Assembly (NCBI GenBank): GCA_023213395.1
Contig: CM041465.1
Coordinates: 87,427,741 to 87,491,740, forward strand
Reading direction: 5' to 3'
Origin: Cycas panzhihuaensis
Taxonomy: Eukaryota > Cycadophyta
Length of the DNA: 64,000 bases
Shown here: positions 47,945 through 57,727 of the stretch, piece by piece
Numbering within the stretch: position 1 is the stretch's first letter
Layout of the letters: every line of letters starts with the position of its first letter
Made by a program: the position numbers and the translations under genes
Notes under the pieces: generated by a model
What the model was told of the DNA's origin: nothing
What the model saw: only the letters and a program-made list of their open reading frames with translations
Databases searched by the model: none

Positions 47945-49321
47945 CCGATATCCAGCAAGTGCTTAGGTCTCACCAACTCCTAGTTTGCTCAAGGAAAGCA
48001 CAGGCCCAAGAGAGGAAGGATGGGAAGGGGTTTACCCTTGGGGAGTAGGTCTAAAAGGGATGGATCCCACCTTAACTCCCTTCACCCAATCCTTATGCAC
48101 CCTCTCCGTAGATTTCGAGAGAAACTAGCAGAGAATGGGAGAAAGCTTGAGGTATTGAAGCCAAAGATAAGAAAGAGCAGTCCCTTTTACAACAAAAACA
48201 CAAAAAAGGGAAGATAGTTTACTTTTAAATAAGCTCTAATGGAGTAAATATGTGCTAAAACATAAAACCAAGGCAAGGGTACTTTGGGTTGTGTTAGGGG
48301 CGGATCTACCCCTGCAAATAGTAGAAGATGGTAGGTCCTACAAGGTTTATAGGGTATCTCACAAGGTGGAGTTGCAGGAGACACTTGCTGGGTGAAAATT
48401 GAAGGATAAACGCAGAGATCTCGCTTGGAAATACTTAGTGGAGAGTCCTCTGCCACGTATTAGAACTACTTTAGGCATATCTTTGGCTGGAATGGAAGAA
48501 CTCCAGCATTGCAGACGTATCTTTGAAAATAGAGGAAGGAGAGAGCAAAATTGCAGCAGTAGGAAGTGTTGTTGGAGAGCTAAGAGAGGTAAAATGAGGT
48601 CTTTTTAGGGATATATACCCATCTAAGAGAGGTAAAATGATGTATTTTAGAGAATATATACCCATCCTAACCCTAACCGAGTGATTAGGGTTCAAATAGC
48701 GCTGACTTGGTAACTTATCCAAGTGGCAATTCTGTAAAAAGAGCGAGAATTACTATGGCGGATAAAAAAAATAGTGAGCAACAGTCGCACCACAATAAAC
48801 TTCGCAGTACCGCTTAGTTTACAGTGGTTCGAGACCAGAATGCTAAAATAGCAACGGAGAGAGTTCTGGGAACCCTAAATGGAGATGTGTTAGGTCTAGG
48901 AGGGGTTGGCCCTCCTATCCAAGTGGCTAGGGACAGTCTGGGTAACATGTAGGCTAGACCAAATGGGACATCGGGAGTTCAGATTCCCAGAAATGCCATG
49001 AGAGGATGCAAGATCAAGGTTTGAGCGAGTCATACGAGTTAGGTGAGGCTTGAGGCAACGTGGAGGTGGTGTGAGGGGTTGTAGAGTGCCATAGGGCCTC
49101 ATGGAGAGGCAGGTCCCGCGAGTCCTTATAGGCTAAAAATATGACAAGAAGCATGATCAAGCAATAGATGCAAGGTGATCACTCAAATGTGGCAGTCAAT
49201 CATGCAATGAGGTCATGCTTCTATCAACCTTTCCAAAGAAACAATAAGGTGAAAAGGAAGAAGCATACATATGCTTACCTAAGTCAACCTATCCATACCT
49301 ATTTCCAGTAACTAAAAAACA
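47945..49321 (-). repeat. 5' LTR of M, 5' half
   Basis: Minus strand begins TGTTTTTTAGTTACTGG at 49,321, then AGGTATGGATAGGTTGACTT and AGGTAAGCATATGTATGCTT, the same opening as the B LTRs. The palindrome block is at 48,793-48,823 and the conserved CCCTAATCACTCGGTTAGGGTTAG at about 48,685. It continues to the chromovirus 3' LTR. The centre (48,100-48,600) is more diverged from B than the ends. Confidence 0.75.
48581..48666. repeat. 43-bp tandem duplication in M LTR
   Basis: Two adjacent units both start TAAGAGAGGTAAAATGA and end ATATATACCCATC (48,581-48,623 and 48,624-48,666), with a few differences. Each unit carries a TATATA. Not seen in the other LTRs. Confidence 0.75.
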
Positions 49322-51621
49322 AAGTCTTAGAGCGAGAAGAATTGTATGAGCTTAGCTCTAATTCATATGACTCTGAAAACGAATATGTAACAAAGGGGCT
49401 CATGCAGACCCCTCTGGATTATACCACCATGAACTGAAAAATAAGAGATATTAATTTCAAGTGGTGGTTAGAGCCCAAAGAAAAGGAAAGGCAAATCGAA
49501 AAAATCAAAAGGCAACACTAGAAATTAATCAAATCTAGGGAAGGACAAAAGGAGGCAAGCCCAAGGGCAATAGTCCTACCACACACATCCAATGGATTGT
49601 ACATAAAATATAAATATAATAACTCATTTAAACTAGAAACTCTCTTAGATACTGGATGTACATATAATATGATACATGAGTTTTGTGTCCCTAGGACCCT
49701 ACTGGTAAGACTAAACTTCCCTATTTCCACTTACAGGATAAAGGGGCAAAAGTCTACCAGTACATATGAATGCACTCTTTCTGTGGAAATGGGAGCTTGT
49801 ACATATGATATTCACTTCATTGTAAACAATGATATTTCTGAATATGCAGTTCTAAGACAAGAATTTGTCTCCCAATTTCTAGAATATACCATAAAAATTT
49901 TGGATTCAAGGCTCGACATTGTTCACCCCTCCAGATTCGTGAACAAGGTGACTTTCTCATCTCAGATCCCAAAAATTTACAGTGAAATTTGCATAAAGGA
50001 GCCAGAAGAGCCCACGGTAGAGCAGATAAAAGAATTGGAGGCAGAAATTCCTGCAGAAATAAATGAGGGCGATATCAACGAAATAGCCTTAGATCACACA
50101 CAGTTAATTGCAACCAAGCTCAAAAGAAAACAGATATGGCTAGAACAAGGTAATGGAAGAACACGACAGCAACAAAACCTTCCAAACTTTAAGGATTGTT
50201 GTTACCTAAATCCACAAGCATTTTGGTGAACTGCAAAATAGTTCTATGAGATAAACACCCTACCAAGAGCATCAGCCTATGAAAAAGTTATCCCAATCAG
50301 CCTGAAAGATCGAAAGGATATGGAAGCTGCACTAGATGAATTATTAAAATACAATCTAATCAGGCCATCCACATCAGATTTTCCATGTCCTGCATTCATG
50401 GTAAACAAGCACAGTGAACAGAAGCAGGGAAAGGAAAGAATAGTCATCAACTACAAGCCACTCAACGCCATCACAATCAAATTCAGATATCCCATCCCTC
50501 ACAAGGATAATCTCCTAAAGAACTTGGTAGCTTCCAAAATTTACTCTAAGTTTGACTGCAAAAGCGGCTTTTACCAAATTAAAACAACCCCTGAACATAT
50601 CCACAAGACTGCCTTCAGTACTCTCCAATGACAATATGAGTGGATGGTTATGCCATTTGGCCTATGCAATGCACCCAGCTACTTCCAAAGGTGGATGGAC
50701 TCGATCTTCAGGCCATACTACTCTTTTATTCTTGTATACATAGACGATATCCTGATCTATTCCTTCTCATTAGAGGAACACCGAGAGTATCTAAATAAGT
50801 TCCTCAAGTTGGTCAGAGAAAATGGAATAGTACTTTCAGATTAAAAAATGACTTTAGCACAATCTGAGATTGAATTCTTGGGGCTTTACATTAGGGAGGG
50901 ACGAGTGCAACCACAACTCTATGTAGTTGGACACATAGTAGAATATCTTGACAAGATCGTAACTCCTAAATAGGTCCAATCCTTTTTACGGTGCATCAAT
51001 TACCTACTGCCCTTCATTAAAGATTGCAGCATTTAGAGAGCAGGACTACAATTGCTATTGAAGAAGAATTCTTTTGACTGGACCAACGAGCATATAAAAC
51101 TGGTCCAGGAGTTAAAAAGAATGTGCCAAGAACTCGCACCATTAAGGATTCCCATAAGAAATAGAAAATTTATTGTCTAAACAAATGCCTCCAACACAGG
51201 ATGGGGAGCAACATTATTTGAAAACGGGTAGGTATGCAGATATGCATCAGGCACATGGACTGATGCAGAAAAGCGCTACCACTCTACAGAGAGGGAAATA
51301 CAAGCTGTCGTCAAGTCATTAAAGGCCTTTAAACTTTATCTGTTATCCTCTCACTTCACTATCCAAAGTGACTACAAGGGGTTAGCTGGATTTAAAAATA
51401 GGAATATTGATCCCTTATTAGACAAGCATGGCAGATTAACCAGATGGTAGAGCTTTGTGCATAAATTCTTATATGGCGTAGAATATATTCCAGAAATCAC
51501 TAACATCCTTACTGATAAATTGTCTAAGCAACATGATGGCACAATCGGAAGCATAGTGGACCCTATTTCAACAAGCAATCTAAAACCTTCCTCACCACCT
51601 CCAAATGAAGATTTATCATGA
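49322..51621 (+). pseudogene. Pararetroviral protease-RT-RNase H polyprotein, stop-ridden
   Basis: One reading frame (49,321 register) runs about 2.3 kb with no frameshift but about a dozen stops. The protease has LLDTGCTYNMIHEF (Asp-Thr-Gly near 49,645). RT has [60 protein letters not shown] and [10 protein letters not shown] (Asp-Asp near 50,745). RNase H has a TNASNTGWGATLFENG stretch (first Asp now Asn), EKRYHSTEREIQAV and FTIQSDYKGLAGF, ending HDGTIGSIVDP. These replicate the viral genome by reverse transcription. No integrase domain follows, which separates it from the Ty3/gypsy elements around it. Confidence 0.85.
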
Positions 51622-51703
51622 TACCAAAGAAGACTACTATCTGTAACTAGCCATCTGAAAAAACTTAAGAGCACATCATCCTCATCTCCAAGAAGAACAC
51701 GCG

Positions 51704-52213
51704 ATGGATTTGAATAATGCAGATCTATTCAGGTAGATATACAATCCCAAATATGAATATATTAAAGTCACAGCACCCAATATCATTTTTAGAGACTTCA
51801 AGGAAATTTTGATACTTGTTAATACCAAAATTGTCAAAAATATTGGGTTCGCTTTTACACATTCGGGACGTGGATCAGGATGGTGGTACTTACTAATACA
51901 TTTATTCGCAGGCTCATATTATAGAAGCAATCCGCCTTAAAAAATCCACTATGTACATCTATACAATAGTAGAATCATTTTTGGCAGAAGAATTCTGGGC
52001 ATCCATCACATAGAAGATAACCCCTTGAATGTCTACTACAGTGCCAGAGAAGCTAGTCCAGACATAATGAGGGAAATATTTGAATTTAAAATTGACAATG
52101 TACTAAACGTGAACTGCTTTTATGGATACTTATGGGTTGAAGATGGGATACAATGGTAGGACCCAGCTTTTGAACAGAAGCTTGAAGAGGTGGATAGTGA
52201 ATCAGACGAGTAG
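51704..52213 (+). pseudogene. Pararetroviral downstream ORF
   Basis: 169 codons from ATG (MDLNNADLF) to TAG, with about three internal stops. Pieces are YNPKYEYIKVTAPNIIF, NIGFAFTHSGRGSGWWYLL, VHLYNSRIIFGRRILGI, NPLNVYYSAREASPDIM and FYGYLWVEDG. I do not recognise a domain. Its place after RNase H corresponds to the second or transactivator-type ORF of several caulimovirid genera, which is position only, not proof. Confidence 0.5.
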
Positions 52214-52226
52214 ATCCTACGTGGAG

Positions 52227-52302
52227 GGGGATGTCCTCCACACCATCCTAGTAAAAGGGGATGTCATTTACATTTTGATGTGTCCTAGTGAGAGGGGATG
52301 TC
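52227..52302 (+). repeat. Three GGGGATGTC repeats upstream of viral promoter
   Basis: GGGGATGTC at 52,227, 52,257 and 52,294, each preceded by a purine run; the second and third also share a preceding CCTAGT. They lie 180-260 bases upstream of the TATA box, an enhancer-like position. Confidence 0.6.
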
Positions 52303-52357
52303 TTTCACGCGTAAAAATATAAAATATTATAAACTCAACCCTTGAGGACTGACATAC

Positions 52358-52491
52358 TGACGAAAAAGACATCCACTTACCTCGAAGGGCAGATGCTCCT
52401 AGATGTTCTCCCTTAATTAATATTTTATGTCTCCACCAACTTCTTCGGGAAGTTTCCCCTAATAAAATAATACAAAAATCTTCCTATAAAG
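52358..52491 (+). promoter_or_regulatory. Pararetroviral pregenomic RNA promoter
   Basis: A TGACG element at 52,358 (as-1-like core) and a TATA box CTATAAAG at 52,484, followed by GAGCCTCCCCTCATTTGTAA, typical of caulimovirid transcription-start regions. The tRNA site lies about 475 bases further on, as in a long viral leader. Activity not tested. Confidence 0.55.
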
Positions 52492-52959
52492 AGTGAGCCT
52501 CCCCTCATTTGTAAACACACTCAGTGAAGTAAGGAGACGAAGAGTAAGGAAGGAAGGAAGAGCAAAGGGAGAAAAGGAGGATCGGAACTTTTGTAATACC
52601 TTTTGAAGTATGATACAAGGTGTAATTTCTAAAATATTTGCATCTATTGAAGCTTTCTTCTATTTTCTATCTTACTGTCATGTTGTCAAAGTATTCGATA
52701 TAAAAGTATGCTCTTGCCTCACCTATCATAGGATCTTGGCAATCAGAAATTGTATCGAATCCTACCAGCCTAAATATTCCAGTTATTATTAAGCTTGCAT
52801 AGAGACATTAGAATGTGTTCTTATATTGCCATGTTATTCTTCTAAGTTCTGGCTACGTACTAGATAAGATCTCTATTGAAGTGCAAGTGCCTGGCCTTTT
52901 AATTAGATATAAAAGACATTGGTGGCTCAGGGTAGACTGCTAGTAGCCAGGGTTTAGTG

Positions 52960-52971
52960 TGGTATCAGAGC
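52960..52971 (+). promoter_or_regulatory. Pararetroviral tRNA-Met primer site
   Basis: TGGTATCAGAGC, a perfect match to the 12-base initiator tRNA-Met site that starts minus-strand synthesis and defines position 1 of caulimovirid genomes. Confidence 0.75.
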
Positions 52972-52984
52972 ATAGCAAAGGAGG

Positions 52985-53275
52985 ACTCCATCAAAGGATC
53001 TTTTGTACAACACCTCCTCCATGAGGAAGTACTGCCTAGTAGTAGCCCTAATGCGTGACCTTACCTTGTCACTAGCATCGGGACGATACTACTATTTAGT
53101 AAGGTATCTTATAATATCCTCATATTATTTACTATTAGCCAATGGACGGGGGGACACATCTTGAACAGAGAGGATATGCTCGTCCGGCAAGGAATCATCA
53201 ACATGAGTGTTTGAAGAGTTAGAGATGGGGGCATTAGCTAACTGCTCAACGACCACCATTCCCTTCTTCGACTCT
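52985..53275 (-). pseudogene. Fragment of element N (RNase H to integrase linker)
   Basis: Matches 34,980-35,285 of M on the minus strand: TCAAAGGATCTTTTGTACAA, GAGGAAGTACTGCCTAGTA, then GTCCGGCAAGGAATCATCAA. The left edge abuts the pararetrovirus; the right edge abuts the start of P. With 60,925-64,000 it forms one interrupted minus-strand element. Confidence 0.7.
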
Positions 53276-54149
53276 CTCTATGCATATGCATAAACAAATA
53301 AGTAAATAAACAACATAACAACATTATAAACCATCACAACACCATCATCATGGGTCAAGTGGGATGTCAATTGGCCCCCGTCTCTATATATATAAATCAT
53401 ATTATATAATATTATATGGTACATCATCCTCAAGAAGTTGGAATCCTTATAGGGAGGAGTACAATCATGTGTCTACATATGGCGTGACTCCCTGGAGGTC
53501 CAATGCTTTCCTGCTCAAAACTAATCATGCATCTAGCTCCTCGTCGCCTTGCCCTCAGGGGGTATCGTCTCCTCATCTGCGAGACCCCTCGCTAGGAGAC
53601 CACATGCCTCCTAGGCTCCTCTTGTATTGTTGTGAGCTCCCCACCTCACTCCCATTGTCCTGAGGCCTCCTATGGGTCGTCATCATCATATGTGTATTAG
53701 ACTTGCTCCTTGACAACCTGGTCACGACTTGCTCCACTAGTTAATCGTATCTTGCTTGGATACGATCCCTCTCCTCCTCTGCGCTCTACAGTCCCTCCTC
53801 CAGCATGGTGATCTAGATCTAGCTCCCTATATCCCTGCCTGCTACTCCTCCTCCTTATGCCTCTAGTACCTGGACCTAGCCTTGTAGGGTATTCCTCTCT
53901 ACGACCGCTGGTCCCTCTCTATGCGGAGTCCATCTAGCTCTCTTTGCAGCTGTCCTACCCTCACCCAGTGTCCTTGGGACTCTACCGCTCATATATCTCT
54001 GGCCCTGATCAATGGGGTGAATGATGTCATGTGCGCCCCCGTCAATCAAGGCTCCTCTTCAACCTAGATAGGAGGTTGTCCCTCTATATAGATCTGGGGG
54101 AATAACTCTTGGACTACTGCTTCCATTAACCTCCTCATCTCCACTACTC

Positions 54150-54277
54150 CTGCCAAACCATACATACGATGTGTTAGTTTAATACATATATGTATATATC
54201 AAAGCATTGAAATCAAATCAAAGTAAGCTATTTAAGTAGCTAGTGGCTGAAAGATGTTGAGTAAGGATAGTGTCTCA
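54150..54277 (-). other. Intron in antisense gene of P, donor lost
   Basis: Acceptor GGTTTGGCAG/GAGTAG is kept; the donor reads GGAGATGAGAC where A has GAGGTGAGATAC. About 128 bp, matching copies A and B. Confidence 0.5.
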
Positions 54278-55681
54278 TCTCCTGGGATGACTGGCTCCTC
54301 CACTCTGACGACCACCTCCTCCATAGGAGCTCCCTCAACTGTTGGACCAGCCTCCTCTACCTCTAGCACCACCTCTCCTACATCCTGGATTGTTGGGACA
54401 TCTTCTACCTCCTCTCCTCTATCTGTCGCGACTATCGTCACCTCTATTACTACTACCATGGCCACCACTTCTACAGGAGCCCTACCTGCTGCTCTCACCC
54501 CACAGCGGTGTGCGTGGTGGCCTATCTCCTCTCATGACCCAGACGGTGGCCTCTCATCCCTCTGACTCTGATGGGCCTACCTCTCCTCTTGTAATCCCTG
54601 ATGGGCCTGCCTCTCCTCCTGCAGCTCCTGATAGGCCTACCCCATTGCCCCCATCATTGCCTCCATGCTCATCGGGGTCATCTCCCAGCTCTCTTGTCAT
54701 ATTATCGCTCTCCTAATGCACCCCTCTATATGGGTCTACTATATAGTCTGCCAGGGTGAGAAGGTCGAGTGACGTCACCTCTACTGATCTCCAAACGTAG
54801 ACCTGATCCTCAGTTCCCCTGAACTGAGTCTACCACTTGTGTACCATGGGCGCTCGTATCGAGATGGGATGCAGTCCCCCTCACGGTGTGACTGCTCTGA
54901 AATGGTCAAAGAACCATCACTATAGTAGGGTATAATATGAGAAACCACCTCTCCTTGCCACTCAGATTGTGTCTAGTTATGCCACCATATTTACTGTTAT
55001 TAAGGTGGCCTAATCCAACCTCTCTCTGGCCTCACACCTCCTAACTATAGCTATCAACCCGTCTGGAATGTCCTTGTAGTTCTGTTTTTGGGAGATTTTG
55101 AACATAATACCCAGTGTGATAAGCTTCCTCACCCGAGGAATCTGTGACATCACCATAGCCTACATCGACACCCCTCATCGATCCCACCTGCCTTAGCCTA
55201 TGAAATATGTTATCACCTCTGTGTGTGCACTATCTATGTTGGGTAATGTACCCAATGATGTTGGTGCTCCTCCTACTGGCACCCTTAGAATCCTCCTAAT
55301 GTCTCCTAGTGTGATAGTGACGTCTCCTACCTAAGGGAGATGGAAGATATGTCATCGTCGATCCTAGTAGGAGACTATATCCACTAGGAGGTGTTGATTT
55401 GAGGCATATTGGGGCATCCTGATGACCTTTAGGAGCCCACAATTTCTTAATATCCCTTTGTCCCTCTGTGACATCATCTTTATAAAACTCAACATAGCCA
55501 TTCTGACATTCTTGCGGTTATCCACCATGATAACCACCTACAAAAACACCTAAATATCAGTCTAAATCCTCCTCATACTATGCCTAGCTCCCCTTAGGAT
55601 GCCTCTTGCTCCACTTGGATGAGCTAGCCATCCTTTCGGGCCTCTTTTCTTCTCTTTTCCACCATTTCCTCTCTTCCTTGC

Positions 55682-55711
55682 ATCAAACTCTGCAGTACCA
55701 CGGAGTTTGAT
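55682..55711. repeat. Palindrome in antisense-gene intron, P
   Basis: ATCAAACTC and GAGTTTGAT arms around TGCAGTACCACG, the same position as 29,398-29,429 in B. Arms are perfect; the centre retains the GTACC seen in the LTR motif. Confidence 0.7.
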
Positions 55712-56222
55712 ATGGGCCCCACTAAGATTTTTGTGTCCCCTCAGTGGCCCTAAGGCAAACTCTGTGGCACCACGATCTTTACCACAGGGCCATTGTTTCC
55801 CCCTTAAAAAAAGGAGTGGGGGTGCCTAAAAATCCCCAAAAAATTTCCCCAAGTGTGTTAAGGCTTAGCCCACTAGGACCAGGGCTACCTAATGCCCTGG
55901 TCCTCCCCCTCTCTGGGCCTCATTCGAGCTTTAGAGGGTCCCAAATCACCCTTAAGGGGCCCAAATTAAGATATAAAAACCTCAAAAAGTCACTAAATGC
56001 AAACGATGAAATGAAGAGGGTAAGGGGCGATCCACTCACCAGATCTAGCCTCGCCACCATCATCTTGTCGTCTCGATCACATTAGTTGTCTCCTTTACCT
56101 CGATCCAATGGTTGGATCTCTTGCTGTGTGCTCCTGAAGTCGGGTAGGGATCTGCTATGCAGAAGAAAGGGCTCTAGATCAATCACAAGCCTGTGAAAAT
56201 GAATCTCATTTTCACCCTTCTT

Positions 56223-56232
56223 CCTTTATATA
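56223..56232 (-). promoter_or_regulatory. Antisense-gene TATA box, P
   Basis: CGTATATAAAGGAA on the minus strand next to a GGGGCCCC block, as in B at 29,928-29,937. Confidence 0.55.
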
Positions 56233-56794
56233 CGTCGGGGCCCCGAGGGGTACTTCCTCCTTTTTTGTCACCGTGACAACCCTTAAGACCATTTTCTTAG
56301 CCTTATTATCTTTATCTTCAGGGCCCATCTCCTATTTCACCTCTATGGCCTTTTTTTTTAGCTTTTTGGCATATTTTTGACGACCCCTTCAGTCTCCCGT
56401 AGACCCCTTTTATCTCATTTTTTGTGCTGCTCCAAAACATACCCATATTTATACTCTTATGACTCATTTTATAATTCTAGATCCGTTCTTGTTGCCTATT
56501 CAAGCCTTTAGGGCTACCAAAAGAAGCGAGTCCCCTTTTCTGGGCCTCATCTTAGTCCTTTTAGCAACCTTTAAGGTCCCAAAAGGGCCTTTTTGCCATT
56601 ATTTCCACCTCGTTAGGTCAATTCCTCGTCCCTGAGTAGCCTCTTTTCAGGACTCTCTTGTCTTTCATAATGCATATTCATAGCCTTCTAAGTGCTTTTT
56701 AGCCCCATCGCTACCTCTCCTCCCTTCTCTCCACCTATTGACCCTGCTGTCATTATTCCTTTTACTGTTTGATGGGGATCCTCACTTCTTCATC

Positions 56795-57217
56795 ATGGTA
56801 TTGCTCATCTTTACTGATGGAAGAAGTCGTGGTAATCCAGGACCTTCTGCCGTCGCATGGATCCCATGTGACCCCTCTAGATATGACTACATGTGTTCCA
56901 AAATCTTCCTTCCTGAGGTCACTAATAATAAAGCTGAATACATAGCCGTCATTGAGGCCCTTACCGATGCATTATGTTTTTACCACAGTTCCATCATCCC
57001 TCTTTGCGACTCTCAGATTGTCTTATCACAGCTTACCTAAGTTTACCTGGTACATTGCCTGTATTTGAGAGCCCTGGCTTTGACCACCAGATCTCTCCTA
57101 TCTCATTTCTCCTCCGTGGATATTCAACACATTCCTCGAGACCTAAATGCCAAGGCAAATAATCTTATTTGTCATATCCTCGAGCATCATCTCTCTCTTC
57201 TCAATGATCCTCCCTGA
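56795..57217 (+). pseudogene. Second, archaeal-type RNase H of P (one stop)
   Basis: A 141-codon unit from ATG to TGA with a single internal stop (TAA at about 57,038, consistent with CAA to TAA). MVLLIFTDGRSRGNPGPSAV keeps the first catalytic Asp. NNKAEY has Lys in place of the catalytic Glu; CDSQIVLSQL keeps the next Asp. The end is SLLSHFSSVDIQHIPRDLN and HHLSLLNDPP. Start and stop positions agree with B, so this RNase H looks like its own ORF, not a pol domain. Sits just before the polypurine tract and 3' LTR. Confidence 0.8.
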
Positions 57218-57718
57218 GGAGCCTATTAGATTGCCTAATCACCTAGGTTCTGGGATTGTCTCTTCTTCTATTTTGTGATCTGTTCGTACCTCTAAAAGAT
57301 GGCCACTTATGAGGTTAAACTATGGTGACCACCAGGTTTGTTTCTTCACCTTGTCCTTCATACCACCCATGGTGCGAAGCCCCTGTATGTCAATCCACTC
57401 TTGTATATACTTTCTGTTATGTAATCACACTTTTTGTTATGCTATCTTGTTATGCTCATGACTATCGACATCTTTTACCTCGCATAGATGTGATGGGGGC
57501 ATCTCCCTCATCCACTCTCCTCTCTTCATAATATTATAGAGCGATCCATAGGCATCCCCTATGTCACCTTTCTTTCCTCCATATCCATGCGTTTTGCCAC
57601 AACACTTGCCACCACCCTTGGATGATGACACCACTATACTTTAATGCTCGATACTAACCTTTATGTTGATAGCATTCACCATCTCATCATGCTTTTAAGC
57701 AGCAAGGCTCTACTACCA

Positions 57719-57727
57719 AGGGGGCAA
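57719..57727 (+). promoter_or_regulatory. Polypurine tract of P
   Basis: AAGGGGGCAA directly before TGTTTTTGAGCTACC, the LTR start. Confidence 0.7.

Larger units (their letters stand above)
34295..49321 (-). mobile_element. Tat-like Ty3/gypsy retrotransposon M (main part)
   Basis: Minus-strand copy of the B family. Going down from 49,321: 5' LTR (split by chromovirus C), primer site, gag, PR, linker, RT, RNase H and most of integrase, ending at 34,295. The continuation (spacer after integrase, antisense gene, LTR tail) is at 15,771-13,323, on the far side of B. About 400 bases of integrase C-terminal sequence are missing at the B junction. At 49,321 the LTR start abuts the pararetrovirus reading frame. 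Confidence 0.8.
49322..52971 (+). mobile_element. Endogenous pararetrovirus fragment (Caulimoviridae)
   Basis: An old integrated copy of part of a plant pararetrovirus genome. In order: protease, reverse transcriptase, RNase H, no integrase, a second ORF, an intergenic promoter, a leader and a tRNA-Met primer site. That is the order of a caulimovirid circular genome read through its origin. Movement and coat protein parts are missing: element M cuts in upstream of the protease, and the copy ends just after the primer site. Genus cannot be assigned by eye. It is full of stops and cannot be expressed as it stands. Confidence 0.85.
53440..56100 (-). pseudogene. Antisense PMD-like gene of P
   Basis: Homologue of 26,590-29,760 without the solo LTR. 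Exon 1 near 56,070 gives MMVARLDLVSGSP. The core exon starts after the acceptor at 55,538: VVIMVDNRKNVRMAMLSF, MPQYASNQHLLVDIVSY, IFHLP, GDVTITLGDIRRILRVPVGG and LGTLPNIDSAHTEVITYFIG, then KLITLGIMFKISQKQNYKDI. An Asp/Gly/Glu-rich middle lies at 54,720-54,278, then the conserved intron, whose donor GT is mutated to AT, and a Glu-rich last exon. The best copy for reading the core domain, though stops remain. Confidence 0.7.
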
